DNA of 29,316 bases from Syntrophaceae bacterium UBA2192 (GTDB lineage Bacteria > Desulfobacterota > Syntrophia > Syntrophales > UBA2192): contig DCVI01000107.1 of NCBI GenBank assembly GCA_002327315.1, positions 1 to 29,316 on the forward strand. The letters run 5' to 3'. The notes under the pieces were generated by a model. That model saw only the letters and a program-made list of their open reading frames with translations, was not told where the DNA came from and made no database searches. Within the stretch, counting starts at the first letter, position 1; every line of letters starts with the position of its first letter. A program made the translations under genes and the position numbers. This document shows positions 29,230 through 29,316 of the stretch, piece after piece.

Positions 29230-29316
29230 AAACTGGAGAGTTTGATCCTGGCTCAGAACGCACGCTGGCGGCGTGCTTAACACATGCAAGTCGAACGCGA
29301 AAGGGACTTCGGTCCC
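29230..29316 (+). rRNA. 16S ribosomal RNA, first 87 nt
   Basis: AGAGTTTGATCCTGGCTCAG at 29237-29256 is the universal 16S start (E. coli positions 8-27). GAACGCACGCTGGCGGCGTG and CTTAACACATGCAAGTCGAA follow. The mature 5' end is set at 29230 by counting back seven bases. The gene continues beyond the window. The visible part is not enough for exact classification. Confidence 0.98.

Overview
This is a GC-rich chromosomal window from an anaerobic bacterium, most likely a deltaproteobacterium (Desulfobacterota, Syntrophales/Syntrophobacterales-like). That placement is an inference from the oxygen-sensitive class III ribonucleotide reductase, the gene order zapB-zapA-6S RNA-rny-ymdB-tyrS, the purD-purH-purE block and the style of the proteins. 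No taxonomic search was possible. The window is almost all housekeeping genes. The exception is an accessory block at about 17.2-21.7 kb.

Layout. On the minus strand, 1-13.4 kb carries: a 5' fragment of a periplasmic binding protein/LpoA-like gene (1-656); a gmhA-grpE-dnaK operon (863-4049) behind a good sigma-70 promoter; nrdD (4327-6396); an HD-domain dNTPase-like gene (6590-8008) that looks leaderless; and purD-purH-purE-sua5 (9101-13441). A two-TM potassium channel with an RCK module (8137-9129, plus) overlaps the 3' end of sua5. On the plus strand, 13.7-17.2 kb carries two tandem CNNM/CBS/CorC membrane proteins and a GlmU cut down to its uridylyltransferase domain. From 17.2 to 19.8 kb there is an AT-richer gene for a large secreted protein of unknown function. 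An insertion sequence follows (19896-21692). glmM (minus) and dusB-zapB-zapA-ssrS-rny-ymdB-tyrS (plus) come next, and the window ends in the first 87 nt of a 16S rRNA gene behind a strong promoter.

Two things stand out. First, at least nine intergenic sites hold short arrays of about four or five degenerate 7-nt units (GGG or AGG plus variable bases; at two sites 8-nt units). Most begin within a few bases of a stop codon. In eight of nine loci the array nearest the gene is G-rich on that gene's coding strand. Several meet a G-quadruplex pattern, and four loci carry a second, complementary array that would make a long imperfect hairpin. Second, the insertion sequence encodes an AbrB/SpoVT-like DNA-binding module joined to its DDE transposase by an apparent -1 frameshift at a run of nine A. 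A perfect 26-bp palindrome sits in its promoter, and its 13-bp inverted ends directly abut two identical 29-bp hairpins in direct orientation.

Functional threads: UDP-GlcNAc synthesis (glmM and a truncated glmU, convergent, with the accessory block between them); purine synthesis (purD, purH, purE); protein folding (grpE, dnaK); cell division and RNA metabolism (zapA, zapB, 6S RNA, RNase Y); tRNA modification and charging (sua5, dusB, tyrS).
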